Positions 51,443-61,089 of a stretch of 64,000 nucleotides of DNA are shown piece by piece (the first letter of the stretch is position 1; each line of letters begins with the position of its first letter). The notes beneath the pieces are model-generated. The model had not been told where the DNA came from, ran no database searches, and saw nothing but the letters and a program-made list of their open reading frames with translations. The translations under genes were made by a program, and so were the position numbers. The DNA comes from Glutamicibacter sp. JC586 (GTDB lineage Bacteria; Actinomycetota; Actinomycetes; Actinomycetales; Micrococcaceae), in contig NZ_VHIN01000022.1 of assembly GCF_009805585.1 (NCBI RefSeq), positions 310,001 to 374,000 of the forward strand, read 5' to 3'.

Positions 51443-53791
51443 CTAGTTGACGCTTCGAACTACCACCGTCAACGGGTTCTCCAAATCGCCGGCGTAGAGC
51501 AGACCACCGGACTGGTCGGTGAGATCGAGCATCTGTTGATTATTGCGTAGCTGCAACCGGTTCAGGCAGGAGAGCGGGAAGGAAGTTTCGAAAAGTCCCA
51601 AGGCATCAAAGTCCAGCGCGAATTCCGGGTGCTCATCACGATAAGCCAGAAGTCGATCGGCAACAACTTTCCAGAATTCGTCCTGCGCCAAGAGGCCTTC
51701 TCGGTCCAAGAGCGGGGCTAAGAAACGGAAGAAGGAATCAAAGACATCGGTAAAGACCGAGAGTACCGGATCCCCACCGGTGCGCACGCGACGGATTTCA
51801 TCGGGCAACTCAACCCGGTCGGAAAGTACCGCGATCTCCTCGCCCAAATCCTTCAGGAGCACTTTCTTCACGACGCCGTTCTCAAGAATCATGATCACGT
51901 TCTCACCATGTGGCATGAATACTAGGTCATAAGCGGTCAGGCAGTGAACCAACGGAACCAAGTAAGCATCAAGATACTGCGAAAGCCAATTACTTGGTTC
52001 TATGCCGCTTCGCCGAATCAATGCAGCGGCGAAAGAACAACCTTGGGCATCAACATGCAAGAGGCTGGCCATCGTGGCCAATTTCTGGTCCTCTTCAAGC
52101 AGGCTGATCGGCGATTCACGCCATAGGGCAGCCAGCATTTTGCGTTGTGGTGCGCTCTTGGACGTAGCGGCTTCAAATTGCGGGTTGCGGTAACCGACGG
52201 CAGCGATTTCGCGCAGTAGCGCCACCGGTTGGGTGGAAAGTACCCGGTCCTTCTCAAAGAGCTCACCAAGCCACTGGTTGATGGCAGGGGTGACCTTCAT
52301 ATATTCGGCACTTAACCCGCGCATGAATCCCATATTGAGGATCGACATCGCAGTCTTCACGTAGTGGCGGGTCGGGTCCGAGAGATTAAAGAAGGTGCGG
52401 ATCGACTGCTGTGCTTGATACTCGTCGGAACTAGTACCAAGCCAGACGAGCTTCTTGCGGGCAATGTCGTTGGCGAAGGTGATGGCTAGCCGATTTTCCC
52501 ATTGCCAAGGGTGAACAGGAATGAAGATGTAGTCCGCGGTGGATACTCCGGTTCCGGTCAATTCAGCGCTCAAGAGGTTGTTAAGGCGTTGGCGTTCGGC
52601 ATGATCCAACTGATCCTCGAGCAACGAGTCGTAATCTAGGGTGTCGATGGAGTCGAACTGCGCTCGGGATGTGTGTGCAGCAACCCAACCAAGATTTAGC
52701 GCCGCACCGGTTTCAGGAGCATAACGCAGGTAGTCGCTGCGATCCACACCCATTCGACCATTGTTGGCCACAAAGCACGGGTGGCCTTCTGTCATGGAGG
52801 ATTCGATCAGCTGGAAGGACTGCGCCGCGGTGCCGGGGAACTGGGCCAGTGCAGCGGAATCGTGGGTGGTGTGCACCTGCTTATAACAGTGACTGGACAG
52901 CGTGGAGCCAAGCTCTTCTAAGTAGGTGGGCAACTGTGCTTCGGCGAGTGTGAGCTCCTGACTAAAGAGCGTGACAAAGTCGATCACGTCGACGTCCGAA
53001 GGCTGCCACGAACCCTGGACAAATTTTTCGTGCACGATGCTTTCGGGATCCACCAGCCAGTGATTGAGCTGGTACCTTGAGGCGGTAAAACGGTAGCGAT
53101 GGCTATCTTTTTGCAGTGAATAGCTCTCTTCGCCATGTTCCACCGGGTCTAACAAACGTTCGTGCGAGAACTCGCCGAGGGCTTTGGCCAAGACGTGGCG
53201 GTTGGCGATTTCCCATCGTTCAGGGCTGAGGAAGGAGGAGCCCAAAGCACGCCCGGTTGCGGCTTCAAACTCGTTGCGGGTACAGATTGAGAGCAATGCG
53301 GCCTTGGTTGATCCGTCGGCTTCGGTCAGTTGGATCGGACGAATTGCGCGGAATCCTACCCGAGCGTTGAGCGCATGGATGGCCTTGTTACGTGCGTCGG
53401 GTTCAACGATGATGCGTTCGATACCTGGCTGAGCGAAGGCGTGTTGGATCGCGTCAGTCATGGCTTCCAGGGTAAAGCCCGGTTGCGGCTGATCGCTGGC
53501 GGGAGCCAAGAAGTGTAAACCGCGATCGCCACGCACATAGTTGTAGGCCGCAGCCAGCGGGGAAGTAGCCGGATCGTAGAGCTCGACGAGGAACCGCGGG
53601 GTGCCGGTGCTATCAAGACCGAGCAATACCTCATAATCAGCGGTGGCCAGAAGGCTGCTGTATTCGTCAGCGATTTGTGTCTTCGTCGCGGTGGGCATGC
53701 CCCAGAAGGCGGCGTGTTCGGTAGCGATCCATGAGTGCAGCAGGTCCGTGTCCTGTGGCAGAGCGACAGAGCGGAAAGTAAACGTGGTCAT
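51443..53791 (-). CDS. fused siderophore acyltransferase/NIS synthetase (DesC-DesD type)
   Basis: The 782-residue protein fuses two enzymes. Residues 1-190 are a GNAT-type N-acyltransferase (FRSVALPQDTDLLHSWIATEHAAFWGMPTA and PGIERIIVEPDARNKAIHALN). Residues 200-782 are an IucA/IucC (NIS) synthetase with EGHPCFVANNGRMGVDRSDY, PVHPWQWENRL and FMPHGENVIMIL. In the desferrioxamine pathway the first acylates N-hydroxycadaverine and the second condenses the units with ATP. In Streptomyces these are separate genes, desC and desD. ATG 53791 lies 13 bases after the upstream monooxygenase stop; the frame upstream is not homologous. Confidence 0.92.
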   Translation of the reverse strand: MTTFTFRSVALPQDTDLLHSWIATEHAAFWGMPTATKTQIADEYSSLLATADYEVLLGLDSTGTPRFLVELYDPATSPLAAAYNYVRGDRGLHFLAPASDQPQPGFTLEAMTDAIQHAFAQPGIERIIVEPDARNKAIHALNARVGFRAIRPIQLTEADGSTKAALLSICTRNEFEAATGRALGSSFLSPERWEIANRHVLAKALGEFSHERLLDPVEHGEESYSLQKDSHRYRFTASRYQLNHWLVDPESIVHEKFVQGSWQPSDVDVIDFVTLFSQELTLAEAQLPTYLEELGSTLSSHCYKQVHTTHDSAALAQFPGTAAQSFQLIESSMTEGHPCFVANNGRMGVDRSDYLRYAPETGAALNLGWVAAHTSRAQFDSIDTLDYDSLLEDQLDHAERQRLNNLLSAELTGTGVSTADYIFIPVHPWQWENRLAITFANDIARKKLVWLGTSSDEYQAQQSIRTFFNLSDPTRHYVKTAMSILNMGFMRGLSAEYMKVTPAINQWLGELFEKDRVLSTQPVALLREIAAVGYRNPQFEAATSKSAPQRKMLAALWRESPISLLEEDQKLATMASLLHVDAQGCSFAAALIRRSGIEPSNWLSQYLDAYLVPLVHCLTAYDLVFMPHGENVIMILENGVVKKVLLKDLGEEIAVLSDRVELPDEIRRVRTGGDPVLSVFTDVFDSFFRFLAPLLDREGLLAQDEFWKVVADRLLAYRDEHPEFALDFDALGLFETSFPLSCLNRLQLRNNQQMLDLTDQSGGLLYAGDLENPLTVVVRSVN

Positions 53792-53804
53792 AAAGTCAGT
53801 GTCC

Positions 53805-55151
53805 TTAGACGTGCGAGTTGACGGGGGAGGCGGTGGGCAAATTGGCAAGTTCAGCGGCGCCAAATTCTTGGAAGGCGATGCGCTCTTCCACCGGGTACAC
53901 CTCGCGTCCGGCGATGCGATTGATAATGACCGAATTGCGGTAGGCACCCATGCCCAGATCCGGCGCGGTGAAACCGTGCGTGTGAAGCTCGGCGTTCTGC
54001 ACGAAGATGTCCTGCGCTAGGCCGATGGAGTATTGACGGTCCACGTTGAATCGGCCATCGGTGAGGTAGTCGATGCGCTGGCTGATTCCGTTGAGGAAAT
54101 CGGGAACCCCGGCCCGGTAGCCGGTAGCTAAGACCAGGTTGTCGACCACAAAACTCAGCTGCTCATCGGTGCGTTCATGGTGCAAATGCACGTTGATGCC
54201 CTGATCGGCGGCGGTGAAACTCGTTGCTGCGCACCCGGTGCGTAGATGCACATTGGTGGGGCCGTTGATGCTGAGCTCGTAGAGCTCTTCGTGGATCTGG
54301 TTAATCAGATCTGCGTTAATGCCCTTGTAGAGTCCCTTTTGTTCGGCATTGAGCTGATCGCGTTTGGCCATCGGCAGGGAATGGAAATGATCAATATATT
54401 CGGGCGAGGTCATTTCCAAGGTGAGCTTGGTGTATTCCAACGGGAAGAACCGCTCGGAGCGGGTGGCCCAGATCAGGTGGTCTTCGTCCTTCTTGCTATG
54501 CAGCAGATCGAGAAAAACCTCCGCGGCACTTTGTCCGCTACCGATTACGCAGTGCACTTGATCACGAGAATCGACGGTGGAAGAGCTCAACAGCGATTCA
54601 CGTTCAAAGAGGTACCGGCCCGAATGAATGATTTGGCCATTTTGGGCCGCGTTTTCGGCGATAACCGGTGGCATATAGGGCTGGGTGCCGGTGCCCAGTA
54701 CCAGCTTGTCGGCGCTGAAGTGGCTTACTCCTTCTTCGGTCAACACCGAAAGGTGATAGCATCCGTCGCGGTATTCAGAATCTAGAACGCGGTGAGAAAA
54801 CCGGACGCTGGGAAGGTTTTCTGCGGCCCACGCGAGATAGTTGGAGTACTCTTGGCGCAGCGCATAGAAGTCTTCGCGGATATAGAACGGGTAGATTCGT
54901 TGCGTCGCCTTGAGATAATTCAGGAACGAGTACTGATTTGTCGGATCTGCCAACGTAACAAGGTCAGCCATGAAGGGAACCTGAAGGTGGGTACCAGGCA
55001 ACATCATGCCCGGATGCCAGATGAATTCTTCGCTGGCCTCAAGCACAGCAACACGGAGGTCTTCGACACCGTCGGTCAGTGCCGCGAAACCCAAATTGAA
55101 GGGTCCAGCACCGATGGCGATGACGTCGAAATGTTGACTTGGCTGGTTCAT
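53805..55151 (-). CDS. desB: lysine/cadaverine N-monooxygenase
   Basis: The 448-residue flavoprotein has the FAD-binding GAGPFNLGFAALTDG, EFIWHPGMMLPGTHLQVPFMADLVTLADP typical of L-lysine 6-monooxygenases, the NADPH motif VIGSGQSAAEVFLDLL, and ATGYRAGVPDFL. It N-hydroxylates cadaverine (or lysine) for hydroxamate siderophores. ATG 55151 overlaps the decarboxylase stop by one base (TAATG), and GGAGAG lies ahead. It is the second gene of the des operon. Confidence 0.93.
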   Translation of the reverse strand: MNQPSQHFDVIAIGAGPFNLGFAALTDGVEDLRVAVLEASEEFIWHPGMMLPGTHLQVPFMADLVTLADPTNQYSFLNYLKATQRIYPFYIREDFYALRQEYSNYLAWAAENLPSVRFSHRVLDSEYRDGCYHLSVLTEEGVSHFSADKLVLGTGTQPYMPPVIAENAAQNGQIIHSGRYLFERESLLSSSTVDSRDQVHCVIGSGQSAAEVFLDLLHSKKDEDHLIWATRSERFFPLEYTKLTLEMTSPEYIDHFHSLPMAKRDQLNAEQKGLYKGINADLINQIHEELYELSINGPTNVHLRTGCAATSFTAADQGINVHLHHERTDEQLSFVVDNLVLATGYRAGVPDFLNGISQRIDYLTDGRFNVDRQYSIGLAQDIFVQNAELHTHGFTAPDLGMGAYRNSVIINRIAGREVYPVEERIAFQEFGAAELANLPTASPVNSHV

Positions 55152-56674
55152 TATTTCTCTCCGGTGGTGAGTTCGGCCAGGATCTGGGTGCCGATGCGGC
55201 AAATGGCATCGAGGATTTCGCTGACGTCAGACAGGGTCGTGTTCGGATTAAGCAGGGTGAGTTTGAGTAGTCTCTTACCCTTGATGGTGGTGGCCGCGAT
55301 CATGGCTTCACCACTGGAATACAGTCGCTGACGGATTTGATTGGCCACGGCGTTATGCTCACTCAGCGTCAGTGGGTGCTCCGGGTCTTCAAATGCGAAG
55401 ACCAAAGTGCTTAGTTGTACGTCGGTCACCAGATGTAGCTGGGAGCGCATGGCAACTTCTTGTTGCGCGTCCTCGGCCAGCGCGATGACCTGATCAAACA
55501 TCGCCCCGAGGCGCGCGGCCCCCAAGGAGCGCAGGGTGACCCATAATTTCAGCGCGTCAAAGCGGCGGGTGGTTTGCAAGGACTTGGAAACCTGATTTGG
55601 GGTAGCTGCTGCTTCGGCAGCTGGGTTCAGATATTCGGCATAGTGAGCGATCGATTCAAAACTCGATGCGGATTTGACTAGTAGCGCGCTTGAGCCGATG
55701 GGCTGGAAGAAGGACTTGTGATAATCCACGGTGACCGAGTCTGCTTGCTCAATTCCATCCAACCTGTGACGGTGACGTTCCGAGAGCAGGAGACCGCAGC
55801 CGTAGGCGGCATCCACATGGAACCAGGCATCAAATTCGTTGGCGATCTGGCGTAGTTCGGGCAGAGGATCAATGGCGCCAAAATCGGTCGTGCCACTGGT
55901 GGCTGAGATCGCCATCGGCACCAATCCGCCTTGCACATCTTCCACGATGCGGGTTCTCAGCGCATGGGCATCCATGCGGTGCTGAGCGTCGGTAGGGATG
56001 GCCACTGCAGCGTCGTAGCCCAGGCCGAGAAGCATTGCCGCGTTGCGGATAGAGAAGTGGGCGTCTTCGGAGCAGTAGATCCTGAGGTTTGCTAGCCGCT
56101 CGGGCAAAGATCCTTGAAGTTTAGCCGTGGCGGTGTTGCGCGCGATGAGCATCGCCTGCAGATTGGACTGGGTGCCACCGGAAGTGAATATTCCGTCGGC
56201 CTGAACAGGATCATAACCGATGAGCTCAGCGGTAAAGTTGACCAGTTTCCGTTCGATGAGCGTTGCCCCGGCGCTCTGGTCGAAGGTATCCATCGAAGTG
56301 TTGATGGAGGTGACGAAGTTTTCTGCCACAACCGCCGGGATAACCACAGGGCAGTTCAGATGGGCGGCATATTTTGTGTCGTGAAAATACACGGCGTCGT
56401 TCAAATAGAGGTCATCAAGCTCAGCCAATGAATCCGCGGTGCTGCCCAATGGGAGAGTCAGATCAACCTGATTGATCTTGCTAGCCAGCTGCTCTGGACT
56501 TGGACCAGTCGTCGGGGCATTGACTGTCGCAAATTTGGTGGCAACGGAAGCTACAGCGTTGCGGGAGTCGTTTTCATAGATTGCCGCGGTGTCCGAGCAC
56601 AGCAGTGCTTCGTCATAGAGTGGCAACGGAACATCAGGGAATTGCAGGGTAGGTAGTGAAGTACCCAAGAGCAT
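55151..56674 (-). CDS. desA: PLP-dependent lysine decarboxylase of the siderophore operon
   Basis: The 507-residue group II decarboxylase has YAAHLNCPVVIPAVVAENFVTSINTSMDTFDQS, SGGTQSNLQAMLIARN, WFHVDAAYGCG, and the PLP-lysine DYHKSFFQPIGSSALLV. It makes cadaverine from lysine. ATG 56674 (MLLGTSLP) is chosen because the longer frame to 56713 begins with a GTG inside the iron box. GAGGAGC lies one base before this ATG, so the in-frame TTG at 56668 is possible too. It is the first gene of the des operon. Confidence 0.92.
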   Translation of the reverse strand: MLLGTSLPTLQFPDVPLPLYDEALLCSDTAAIYENDSRNAVASVATKFATVNAPTTGPSPEQLASKINQVDLTLPLGSTADSLAELDDLYLNDAVYFHDTKYAAHLNCPVVIPAVVAENFVTSINTSMDTFDQSAGATLIERKLVNFTAELIGYDPVQADGIFTSGGTQSNLQAMLIARNTATAKLQGSLPERLANLRIYCSEDAHFSIRNAAMLLGLGYDAAVAIPTDAQHRMDAHALRTRIVEDVQGGLVPMAISATSGTTDFGAIDPLPELRQIANEFDAWFHVDAAYGCGLLLSERHRHRLDGIEQADSVTVDYHKSFFQPIGSSALLVKSASSFESIAHYAEYLNPAAEAAATPNQVSKSLQTTRRFDALKLWVTLRSLGAARLGAMFDQVIALAEDAQQEVAMRSQLHLVTDVQLSTLVFAFEDPEHPLTLSEHNAVANQIRQRLYSSGEAMIAATTIKGKRLLKLTLLNPNTTLSDVSEILDAICRIGTQILAELTTGEK

Positions 56675-56698
56675 GCTCCTCAGATAGGATCGAAAGTA

Positions 56699-56717
56699 TT
56701 TGGTCAGGCTCACCTAA
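56699..56717 (-). promoter_or_regulatory. DtxR/IdeR iron box upstream of desA
   Basis: TTAGGTGAGCCTGACCAAA on the minus strand matches the 19-base iron-box consensus TTAGGTTAGGCTAACCTAA at 15 positions. It lies about 25 bases before the desA start and just after a TAGAAT -10 hexamer (56722-56727, minus strand). A ferrous-iron-loaded DtxR/IdeR repressor would block des transcription here. Confidence 0.85.
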
Positions 56718-56992
56718 CAAGATTCTATTAACAACACAAAGTAATTAGTTAATGCAAGCCGAGTAACTCGGCGCTATGCGAAAATGCGATTTTTCGACAT
56801 CTTGCGCGACTGAAGTATCTACTGTGATAAATTGACCCCTGACCTGATATTTGAAGCTTCATCTATTTCAGTTCAAACGCTTCATGCGGAGGAAAATCCT
56901 CACGTTAGCCAATTTCCTAGTTTCGCTAATCGGTTGATTGTGCAGTTGTATCGAATTGCATAAGCTCAGGCGAAAGAAACTAGGAGGCGCTT

Positions 56993-58261
56993 GTGGCAGC
57001 GAATGAGCTTGCAACTATCAGCCGTAGCCAACGGCATTTGGTTGCTTCGAATGCCACCGATGCTGCCGGGCGAAGCCTGAGCGACATCACCATTGAATTA
57101 CTCTTTGTTGGCACCTTGGGCGCTAGTGCAATGCAAATGGGGTTGCTGAACACCCTGGGGTCTCTGGCGTTCGTTTTATGCGCTATTCCGGCCGGCCATT
57201 GGGTGGATAGGTACTCTGCCCTGCGGATGCTACGCATTGGCCTATCGGGGAAAATTACACTTCTGTTTTGCCTGATGGTGCTCGCGTTTAGCGGTCAGAT
57301 GAGTATTGGAATCGGGCTTCTGCTTTGTACGCTGCTCGGGGCTTGCAACGTATTTTCTGAAACCGCACAAACCTCAGCGGTACCGCGAATCATCGGAGCT
57401 GATCCCAAAACTCGAACTGCCAGCATTAGCAAGCTCATCGCTCGGCTTAGCGCTGCAGATCAATCGATGACGGTGATCATTCCGGCGCTCGCCGGAACCG
57501 GGTTCACGCTTTTGGGCGCACCGGCATTGCTTGGCGTATCGCTGGCTCTTGCCATCTTTGCGCTACTACTCGCAGTACGCATTCGCCCTCATCTTGCTGG
57601 GATCAGGGAAAGCTCGAATGTAGCCGAGGCCCGAGCAGGTACCAAAGGCAAGAGGGAAGTGTTCGCCGGTGTAAGTCATCTGCTTCAACACCGTGAACTA
57701 CGAATGACGACGTTTGTCGTGGGCCTTTCCAACCTCGGTTTGGCGATGGGATCTTCGGTGGAAGCTATCTTCATCATCAAAGACCTAGGCTTCGGCGAAT
57801 TTGGATTTGGACTCTATGCTTCTTTAGCAGGCGTCGGCGGTCTGATCGGAGCTCTGCTGGCCAGTAGGGTTGTGGTACGATATTCCGCCCAAGAATTGTT
57901 GTTCAGTATGACCTTGGCCCAGATGGTCCTGGTGGCCGTGCTCGTAGTGGCCGCCTTCACCAATGAATTTTGGAGTATCGCTCTCGTGGCGTTACATGCA
58001 CTGGGGTGGGGCAGTGCGACGCTGCTATTTAATGTCTCCGCTTCGAGCTGGCTGGTGGAAATCGTTCCAGAGAAACTTCTGGGTAGAGTCCTGAGCGCAC
58101 GACGCCTTTTTACCTTTGGCGCGATCCCGCTGGGTAGTCTGCTCGGTGGTGTACTGGGAAGTGGCTTCGGAACGGTAGTGGCGCTCACTGGTTGGGGTGT
58201 TGCTGCCCTAGCCGCGTTGCTTTGCTGCAGTTGGAGCATGGGTCTTCGGCCAAGACGCTAG
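56993..58261 (+). CDS. MFS transporter, EntS-like (probable siderophore exporter)
   Basis: The 422-residue protein has about twelve membrane helices and belongs to the MFS_3 type (FVGTLGASAMQMGLLNTLGSLAFVLCAIPAGHWVDRY, and later MTTFVVGLSNLGLAMGSSVEAIF). MFS_3 includes EntS, the enterobactin exporter. It starts with GTG at 56993 after AGGAGG. It is divergent from the des operon across 280 bases, so siderophore export is a good guess. I do not see a second iron box facing this gene. Confidence 0.85.
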   Translation: MAANELATISRSQRHLVASNATDAAGRSLSDITIELLFVGTLGASAMQMGLLNTLGSLAFVLCAIPAGHWVDRYSALRMLRIGLSGKITLLFCLMVLAFSGQMSIGIGLLLCTLLGACNVFSETAQTSAVPRIIGADPKTRTASISKLIARLSAADQSMTVIIPALAGTGFTLLGAPALLGVSLALAIFALLLAVRIRPHLAGIRESSNVAEARAGTKGKREVFAGVSHLLQHRELRMTTFVVGLSNLGLAMGSSVEAIFIIKDLGFGEFGFGLYASLAGVGGLIGALLASRVVVRYSAQELLFSMTLAQMVLVAVLVVAAFTNEFWSIALVALHALGWGSATLLFNVSASSWLVEIVPEKLLGRVLSARRLFTFGAIPLGSLLGGVLGSGFGTVVALTGWGVAALAALLCCSWSMGLRPRR

Positions 58262-58303
58262 GCTGGAAAACATTGGATCCGAAAATTTAAGGCAACCGCG
58301 CAC

Positions 58304-59374
58304 GTGAAACTAGTTATCGACGCCCGATATACCCGCATCACCCACCATGACGGAATTAGTCGCTATACCGCAGGACTGATTGCCTCAGCGAGCAAGCTCG
58401 CTGACGTCACCATGCTGATCAACGACACGCGCCAGTTGGCGATGCTCCCTGAGGTTCCATATTTGAAGGTGAGCGCACCAACGAGCGTGTTAGAACCATT
58501 GGTCGCACTGCAGATCAATAAGCTCAAGCCCGATGTTGTCTTTTCGCCGATGCAAACCATGGGTACGATTGGGCGAAAATTTCCGGTAATCCTCACCCTG
58601 CACGACCTGATTTACTATGCGCATCCGCACGCGCCTAAGTTCTTGCCTGCGCCAATTCGTGCTGGCTGGTTCCTTTTCCATCAGGTTTATTGGCCGCAGC
58701 GGTTCTTGCTTAATCGTGCCGATGCGGTGGCTACTGTCTCGAACACCACCGCAGATCTCATGCGCCAACACCGACTGACCAAAAAACGCATCGGTCTGGT
58801 ATCAAACGCTCCTTCCGGAAATTTTGCTCGCCGAAACCCGGCAGAACAGCCCAAGAAAACCCTGCTCTACATGGGCTCCTTTATGGAGTACAAGAACGTT
58901 GAAACCCTGCTTCGTGGCATGGAGTACCTACCTGAATTTGAACTTCACCTGCTGAGCGGTATTAACGGTCAGCGTCGAGAAGAGCTCGTGGAACAGATTC
59001 CTGAGGGCGCCAGCGTGGTGTTTCACAACGGGGTCAGTGACGATGAATACGAGCAATTGCTCAGTGAATGCACCGCGCTGGTCACTCTCTCCAGAGAAGA
59101 AGGCTATGGGCTACCTCTTGTTGAGGCCATGAGCATGGGCACTCCGGTGGTTGTCACCGATATGCCAATCTTTAAAGAAGTTGCTCAAGACGCTGCCCTT
59201 TATGCCCATCCTGATGATGCGCAAGAATTCGCTGCTCAGGTTCGAAAATTGGGTGAGCGATCAGTGTGGGATGACTATTCGCGCCGCGCCGTTCAACGCG
59301 CAGAGTTTTACTCTTGGGAACGCTCTGCGCAACAACTGTTGGACTTGGCGGAATATGTGTCAGATCACAAATAA
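58304..59374 (+). CDS. GT4 family glycosyltransferase
   Basis: The 356-residue GT-B enzyme has MKLVIDARYTRITHHDGISRYTAGL at the N-terminus, VFSPMQTMGTIGRKFPVILTLHDLIYY, ADAVATVSNTTADLMR, the nucleotide-sugar domain starting with LLYMGSFMEYKNVETLLRGMEYL, and the E-x7-E motif in SREEGYGLPLVEAMSMGTPVV. This is typical of retaining GT4 enzymes. The acceptor may be a lipid or cell-wall glycan; nothing adjacent says which. The start is a GTG 42 bases after the MFS gene, so it may be cotranscribed with it. Confidence 0.88.
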   Translation: MKLVIDARYTRITHHDGISRYTAGLIASASKLADVTMLINDTRQLAMLPEVPYLKVSAPTSVLEPLVALQINKLKPDVVFSPMQTMGTIGRKFPVILTLHDLIYYAHPHAPKFLPAPIRAGWFLFHQVYWPQRFLLNRADAVATVSNTTADLMRQHRLTKKRIGLVSNAPSGNFARRNPAEQPKKTLLYMGSFMEYKNVETLLRGMEYLPEFELHLLSGINGQRREELVEQIPEGASVVFHNGVSDDEYEQLLSECTALVTLSREEGYGLPLVEAMSMGTPVVVTDMPIFKEVAQDAALYAHPDDAQEFAAQVRKLGERSVWDDYSRRAVQRAEFYSWERSAQQLLDLAEYVSDHK

Positions 59375-59517
59375 TGATTCCTCGGCGTTGGTGTCGACGA
59401 GGGCCTGAATAGCAGAGGAAATCGTGGAAAATTTGGGGGTAAATCTGCTTCCTGAGCGTTGGAGCTCACCGATTTGAAAACCTGACTTGGCCAGTGCTAA
59501 AGTATTACTCGTTGCAT

Positions 59518-59590
59518 TCCTCCATAGCTCAATTGGCAGAGCATTCGACTGTTAATCGAAGGGTTACTGGTTCAAGTCCAGTTGGAGGAG
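59518..59590 (+). tRNA. tRNA-Asn (GTT), copy 2
   Basis: Base-for-base identical to the tRNA at 39638-39710, including anticodon GTT and the ten upstream bases TCGTTGCATTC. The flanks beyond that differ. It has its own terminator. Confidence 0.97.
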
Positions 59591-59597
59591 CTCATTG

Positions 59598-59635
59598 AGG
59601 CCTCGATCCGTTTGAAACGGATCGAGGCCTTATCT
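59598..59635 (+). terminator. terminator after tRNA-Asn copy 2
   Basis: AGGCCTCGATCCGTTT and AAACGGATCGAGGCCT form a perfect 16-base inverted repeat separated by one G, so a loop of TTTGAAA is realistic. A T-rich tail (TATCTTTTT) follows. The sequence is unrelated to the terminator of copy 1. Confidence 0.9.
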
Positions 59636-59640
59636 TTTTG

Positions 59641-60609
59641 CTATCGCTTGGCCGAGATCCGGCGCATCTTCGGAACCCAACATGAGACGCGCTGCTGATA
59701 AGTCGTAAATTCTTCGCCGAAATTTTCTCGCAGATTAGCTTCTTCGGCCGGACGTATTAGCCAATTCCACAGCAGCGATCCAACTAGCGCGTACGCAACA
59801 ACGAGCCATGAGCCCAAGATCAGCCCCACGGCAACGCCCTGAGTGATTCCTGCAACGGCCATGGGATTACGCACGAACGCGTAGGGCCCGGAGATCACCA
59901 ATTTTCGAGGCATTGCTGATGGCAACGGCGTGCCTTTGCCCCGAGCTGACATGGTCAGGGCGGACCAAATCCCGAGAGCACTGGCCAAGAGTAAAAGGAC
60001 TAGTCCGAGGACGAGCAAGGTCATCGAGCCCTCGAGAGAAATTTCCAATCTCCGTTCGACCACCACAATGATTCCCGGAATGACCGCCAAAAAGAGCGTC
60101 CAAAAGACCAGGAGCTGCTTCACTGTGCGCCTTAGGTTACCGTGAACATCGGTGGGCGGAGCGCTACAAAAAGCAAAAGGACCGTGCAGCAAATATTCGG
60201 TGGGAATTCTCCCAAGCACTAACTGGAACGCAGAAAATGTCGAACAAAATGCGGAAGCAATCATGAGTAGCGCACCCATGCCGGCAGTTCGAGTAATCAG
60301 AGAGTAGGCGAACAGCGAAACGGTGACGAGCAGAATCCACGGCAGAACAATCCAAACGAATCTGCGCCAACCGAATGCCAATAGCAATGAACCAACTACA
60401 AAAAGAGGCACATCCATCCAGACCAGTACCCCAGGATTTAGCCCCCCGAGAGTCGAAACGCGGATGCCTTCGACGGTGAAGACCATAATCCACCAGGCTG
60501 CGCCGGCAAGCGCCTGAAGCAAGAAGAAGAGTCGTGACCAATCAAATGGCTGAGCTAGTGAGAATCGAGCGGGGTTTGCCGAGGGTTCCGTATTTGCTGC
60601 ATCAGCCAT
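59641..60609 (-). CDS. isoprenylcysteine carboxyl methyltransferase-like membrane protein
   Basis: The 322-residue protein has about eight predicted membrane helices. The C-terminal part has VISGPYAFVRNPMAVAGITQGVAV and RPAEEANLRENFGEEFTTYQQRV, the conserved region of ICMT/PEMT-type membrane methyltransferases, which bind SAM there. The N-terminal four helices are not part of the usual domain. The substrate (a lipid or a small molecule) is unknown. ATG 60609 (MADAANTEPS) is preferred; the upstream extension is not membrane-like. Confidence 0.82.
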   Translation of the reverse strand: MADAANTEPSANPARFSLAQPFDWSRLFFLLQALAGAAWWIMVFTVEGIRVSTLGGLNPGVLVWMDVPLFVVGSLLLAFGWRRFVWIVLPWILLVTVSLFAYSLITRTAGMGALLMIASAFCSTFSAFQLVLGRIPTEYLLHGPFAFCSAPPTDVHGNLRRTVKQLLVFWTLFLAVIPGIIVVVERRLEISLEGSMTLLVLGLVLLLLASALGIWSALTMSARGKGTPLPSAMPRKLVISGPYAFVRNPMAVAGITQGVAVGLILGSWLVVAYALVGSLLWNWLIRPAEEANLRENFGEEFTTYQQRVSCWVPKMRRISAKR

Positions 60610-60699
60610 GTAGTTCAGCCTACGCGACCCATGGTAGAACGTTAGGCGTCCATCAAAGGGCATCCGTTTGCGACTTCGGATTCTGCAGTTGCATTGCAA

Positions 60700-61089
60700 A
60701 CGACCGTGAATAGGCTGACGTAGTACCGAATAGTGCCGAGCGTAGCTACCACCAGAGCACCATCCGTTGTAGCCGATCGCCGGATAATTGGCTTTCTACC
60801 AATCGTGAAAGTCCTGAAAAATTCTTCAGACACAATGCAATTCGGGCAAGTTCTTAGTGCGGGGAAGCCATCAGCGTTTGAAAACTATTTTTAAGTGGTT
60901 TCTTCGCATCGGCTGGATCTCCTATAACCTCAGGTGATTAGACGATAGACTTTCGAATCGTTAACAGTTACACCCAGAGCATGAGATTGAGCTATGGGTT
61001 TTACGCCTGAAGACTGAGTCGTTCAAGGTAACCGGAATGTTAGCGTAAGTTATATCCGGTTGCTGCGCGATCGAGAATATGGAGAAACC
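60700..61089. other. gap of 390 bases without a convincing gene
   Basis: No frame here looks coding, and no known RNA was recognised. Just before the Holin-X gene, CCGGA and TCCGG (61041-61068) bracket a TTATAT-containing stretch that may be its promoter. Confidence 0.4.

Noticed and set aside
56905-56929. Second iron box facing the MFS exporter
   Set aside because: TTAGC...GCTAA arms are too far apart and do not match the 19-base DtxR/IdeR consensus.
60642-60833. Possible 63-residue protein before the ICMT-like gene
   Set aside because: Overlaps the alternative N-terminus of that gene and lacks a ribosome-binding site or coding character.
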